Source: SZUA-100 sp965248135
GTDB lineage: Bacteria > Pseudomonadota > Alphaproteobacteria > Rhizobiales > Rhizobiaceae
Direction: 5' to 3'
Length of the DNA stretch: 64,000 nucleotides
NCBI GenBank assembly: GCA_965248135.1
Contig: CBDFIN010000011.1
Coordinates: 1-64,000, forward strand
Part shown: piece after piece, positions 62,042-64,000 of the stretch
Position numbering within the stretch: the stretch's first letter is position 1
How the letters are laid out: every line of letters begins with the position of its first letter
Translations under genes and position numbers: made by a program
Notes under the pieces: model-generated
Database searches by the model: none
What the model saw: the letters and a program-made list of their open reading frames with translations, nothing else
What the model was told of the DNA's origin: nothing

Positions 62042-62482
62042 TTAACGCGATTTGCGCCGTTTCTTGCCCAATCCCATTTGCTTTGCAAGGTCTGACCGCG
62101 CTTTTGCATAAGCTGGTGCAACCATGGGATAATCGGGAGAAAGGCCCCATTTCTCGCGGTACTGGTCGGGCGACAGATCGTAGTGAGTCTTCAGATGACG
62201 TTTTAGGGATTTAAACGGCTTGCCATCTTCCAAACATATCAGGTGCTCGTGGCCTAGCGATTTCTTGATTGAAACTGCAGGTTTCGGCTTTTCGGCCTTG
62301 ACGGGGGCCAATGATGTCCCTGCCACGGCGCCCAGCGCGCTGTAGACATCGCCAATGATATTTGACAGATCATTAGCGCTCACTGGGTTGTTGCCGACAT
62401 AGGCCGATACAATATCAGTGGTAAGATCAAGCAATACGTCTTCGGTCATTTCCGCACCATTGGTGTTTTCTGCATTATCCAT
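62042..62482 (-). CDS. mucR: MucR/Ros-family zinc-finger transcriptional regulator
   Basis: A 146-residue regulator of exopolysaccharide, motility and virulence genes in Rhizobiales. An N-terminal helical oligomerisation region (LLDLTTDIVSAYVGNNPVSANDLSNIIGDVYSAL) precedes a Ros-type zinc finger: CLEDGKPFKSLKRHLKTHYDLSPDQYREKWGL. The zinc ligands would be Cys, Asp (C-x2-D), His and His, not the usual C-x2-C pair, a known variation of the family. Both start and length are normal. MucR proteins bind AT-rich targets and usually repress their own gene; the AT-rich upstream region fits. Confidence 0.92.
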   Translation of the reverse strand: MDNAENTNGAEMTEDVLLDLTTDIVSAYVGNNPVSANDLSNIIGDVYSALGAVAGTSLAPVKAEKPKPAVSIKKSLGHEHLICLEDGKPFKSLKRHLKTHYDLSPDQYREKWGLSPDYPMVAPAYAKARSDLAKQMGLGKKRRKSR

Positions 62483-63091
62483 TACTTAACTCCAGTTTGT
62501 TGGCCAACTTTGATGTTTGCAACCAAAGATAGCATTTGTTGTTATCGCAGCACTAACTTGTATTCATCAAGCATACGACGTTGTGAGCATGGCTAACTTC
62601 TTTTTACGCTAAATGTCAAATTGAATTATCAAATAACATTTGTTTCGATTCAATATTCAACAGCAAATTACAACCATTACTATAGGTAAGGATAATTGCT
62701 GTGATGCAAAAACAGCTGTCGCAAACCGCATAAATATTTGCATTCTAGCGTTTTCTGCAAGCCACCTGTTGATTGAAAGGTCGAAACAGCGATGCATTCA
62801 CCAATACATGGTGCAATCACAAATTTGATTCTGAAATATCAGTAACACATTTATTTCATTAGGTATTCTCTCCTTGGAGCCTTGCTGTTTTATCGCCTGG
62901 ACCGACATTTCGGCATTTTTAAAAAAAAACATTTGAACAAAGTGAAATCTTGATTAATTGACAGCCTGCTGGTGTACTCCACATGTCTTGACGATGCTCA
63001 AGGGTTTTGGTTGATTCTGGACAAACAAAGTGGCTATTTCCGATTTACCGGGTCCGGCGTAGAAGGAATTTTGGCTTCAGGACAGTTAAAG
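62483..63091. other. AT-rich intergenic region between divergent mucR and mrpE genes
   Basis: A 609-base AT-rich region with a poly-A run near 62920. It must contain the mucR and mrp promoters. TTGACA on the minus strand (62619-62614) and TTGATT/TGTACT on the plus strand (62950-62955 and 62973-62978, 17 bases apart) are candidates. The frame at 62640-62828 has no recognisable domain. The base composition suits MucR or H-NS-like binding. Confidence 0.5.
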
Positions 63092-63580
63092 ATGATTCGA
63101 ATCGCTATATTCGCCGTAAGTTTGCTGGTCCTGTGGCTGTTGCTTTCAGGCATATACAACTCTTTGATAGTGACGTTGGGAATAATTTCCTGCCTGTTGA
63201 CGACCGTCATTGCAGTGCGAATGAAAATCGTTGATGAGGAAGGCCTGCTAGCCAATGTGTCAGTTATTTCGTTGCTGCGATACTGGGTCTGGCTAATAAT
63301 CGAAATCGCCAAGGCCAATTGGTCAGTGGCAAAGACTGTTGTATCGCCAAAACTTTCGTTGCAACAAAAAATACTAACCGTACCTACTTCACAAAAATCC
63401 GACATGGGCAAAGTTATCTTTGCTAATTCGATCACCTTGACACCAGGCACCATAACCGTAGAGACCGAGGGAGATGGTTTTTTGGTCCATGCGCTGACAG
63501 ATGAAGCTGCCGACATGGATGCGCTTGGAGACATGGACAACCAGGTGGCCGGCGTCGAAAAACCTGGCGGCCGCACATGA
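63092..63580 (+). CDS. mrpE: Na+/H+ antiporter subunit MrpE
   Basis: MrpE (MnhE/PhaE) belongs to the multi-subunit monovalent cation/proton antiporter for Na+ or K+ efflux and pH control. The 162-residue protein has two or three N-terminal TM segments (AIFAVSLLVLWLLLSGIYNSLIVTLGIISCLL) and the typical LLRYWVWLIIEIAKANWSVAKTVVSPKLS and ANSITLTPGTITVETEGDGFLVHAL parts. ATG at 63092 has AGGA nine bases upstream. Its stop overlaps mrpF by ATGA. mrpA-D do not precede it. Confidence 0.92.
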   Translation: MIRIAIFAVSLLVLWLLLSGIYNSLIVTLGIISCLLTTVIAVRMKIVDEEGLLANVSVISLLRYWVWLIIEIAKANWSVAKTVVSPKLSLQQKILTVPTSQKSDMGKVIFANSITLTPGTITVETEGDGFLVHALTDEAADMDALGDMDNQVAGVEKPGGRT

Positions 63581-63876
63581 TGTTTTCTTTCGCTCTGTTT
63601 TCTTTGTTTGTCGCTATGGTGCTGCTGCTGGTTCGGCTCTATACAGGCCCGACATTGTATGATCGTGTATTGGCGGTAAACGCCTTTGGCACGTGCACGG
63701 TTTTAGTGATCGGGATTATGGGATTTCTCTTCGATCGGCCCGATTTCCTTGATATCGCCATGCTCTACGCATTGATCAACTTTGTTGGCACGTTGGCAAT
63801 CCTGAAATTCTTCCGATATCGGGCCTTGGGTGACCACCGTGCGGTCAACTTTGCAAATGAGGACAATTCCTCATGA
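63577..63876 (+). CDS. mrpF: Na+/H+ antiporter subunit MrpF
   Basis: A 99-residue protein with three TM helices and the MrpF marks YTGPTLYDRVLAVNAFGTCTVLVIGI and DIAMLYALINFVGTLAILKFF. It overlaps mrpE by ATGA and mrpG by ATGA. Part of the Mrp complex in the inner membrane. Confidence 0.93.
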   Translation: MMFSFALFSLFVAMVLLLVRLYTGPTLYDRVLAVNAFGTCTVLVIGIMGFLFDRPDFLDIAMLYALINFVGTLAILKFFRYRALGDHRAVNFANEDNSS

Positions 63877-64000
63877 GCATTTTCTCAATATTTACGGAGA
63901 TCCTTTCGTGGATTTTTATTATAGGCGGCGCCGGGTTTTTGATTGTCGGCTCGATAGGGGTTATCCGCTTTCCCGATTTCTGGTCGCGGCTGCATGCCGC
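63873..64000 (+). CDS. mrpG: Na+/H+ antiporter subunit MrpG, cut by the window end
   Basis: The first 42 codons are visible: a short N-terminus, one TM helix (ILSWIFIIGGAGFLIVGSIGVIRF), then the MrpG motif FPDFWSRLHA. It overlaps mrpF by ATGA. The rest lies outside the window. Confidence 0.9.
   Translation, partial: MSIFSIFTEILSWIFIIGGAGFLIVGSIGVIRFPDFWSRLHA

Noticed and set aside
62640..62828. 62-codon plus-strand frame between mucR and mrpE
   Set aside because: AT-rich random-looking residues, no ribosome binding site, in a region that should be regulatory.
1..64000. tRNA, rRNA, insertion sequence and integrase genes
   Set aside because: I looked for typical signatures and found none. 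The phage-like genes form a GTA cluster with no integrase, so it was not called a prophage.

Overview
The window comes from an alphaproteobacterium, most likely of the order Hyphomicrobiales (Rhizobiales). The evidence is gene content and gene order: a MucR/Ros regulator, the alphaproteobacterial families DUF1491, DUF2336, DUF5330 and DUF6456, a complete RcGTA-type gene transfer agent cluster, PleC/DivJ-type kinases, and the block pleC-glnE-kinase/regulator-degP-ccmHFEI-feuQ-feuP. From memory this block resembles Sinorhizobium meliloti; I could not check it here. No rRNA, tRNA, CRISPR array or insertion sequence was recognised.

Layout. 0-2.2 kb: an ETF-ubiquinone oxidoreductase gene broken by four single-base indels, with a promoter and a palindromic operator-like site upstream. 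2.2-4.4 kb: MFS transporter and uracil-DNA glycosylase. 4.5-7.9 kb: a tightly coupled thiM-thiE-thiD operon under a TPP riboswitch, with a TRAP-type solute-binding protein gene as its last cistron. 7.9-16 kb: molybdenum hydroxylase large subunit, EamA exporter, pgi (preceded by a dispersed repeat) and pepN. 16-34.4 kb: PleC-like kinase (three GANTC sites upstream), EF-hand protein, glnE, a two-component pair, DegP protease with a terminator, a hydrolase-OsmC fusion, the cytochrome c maturation genes ccmI-E-F-H, a surface-antigen lipoprotein, and feuP/feuQ with a small secreted protein placed where FeuN would be.

34.6-49.8 kb: the gene transfer agent. On the minus strand, from 49.64 kb down to 35.1 kb, lie small and large terminase, portal, a small membrane protein, prohead protease, capsid, adaptor, stopper, an extra HK97-gp10-like gene, tail terminator, tail tube, two chaperones, tape measure, distal tail, hub, peptidase and the giant baseplate protein. 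A holin-like gene and a small membrane/coiled-coil gene follow. Every frame is intact, most neighbours overlap by 1-14 bases (gp2 overlaps gp1 by about 70), a sigma70-like promoter precedes the small terminase gene, and an intrinsic terminator lies directly after the capsid gene.

49.8-64 kb: YcgN-like protein, class A penicillin-binding protein, DUF1214/DUF1254 pair, DUF2336, a DivJ-like kinase with a peptidoglycan-binding protein and DUF1491, DUF5330, SufE, a DUF6456/DnaA-domain-IV-like pair, a 1.2 kb gene-poor stretch with repeats and a long hairpin, mucR, and the start of an Mrp antiporter operon that opens with mrpE-mrpF-mrpG and runs off the end.

Points most worth following: the TRAP binding protein inside a TPP-riboswitch operon, the capsid terminator and promoter of the gene transfer agent with its lysis-like gene pair, the GANTC cluster before pleC, the two inverted copies of a repeat carrying a 41-codon frame, and the multiply frameshifted ETF-QO gene.
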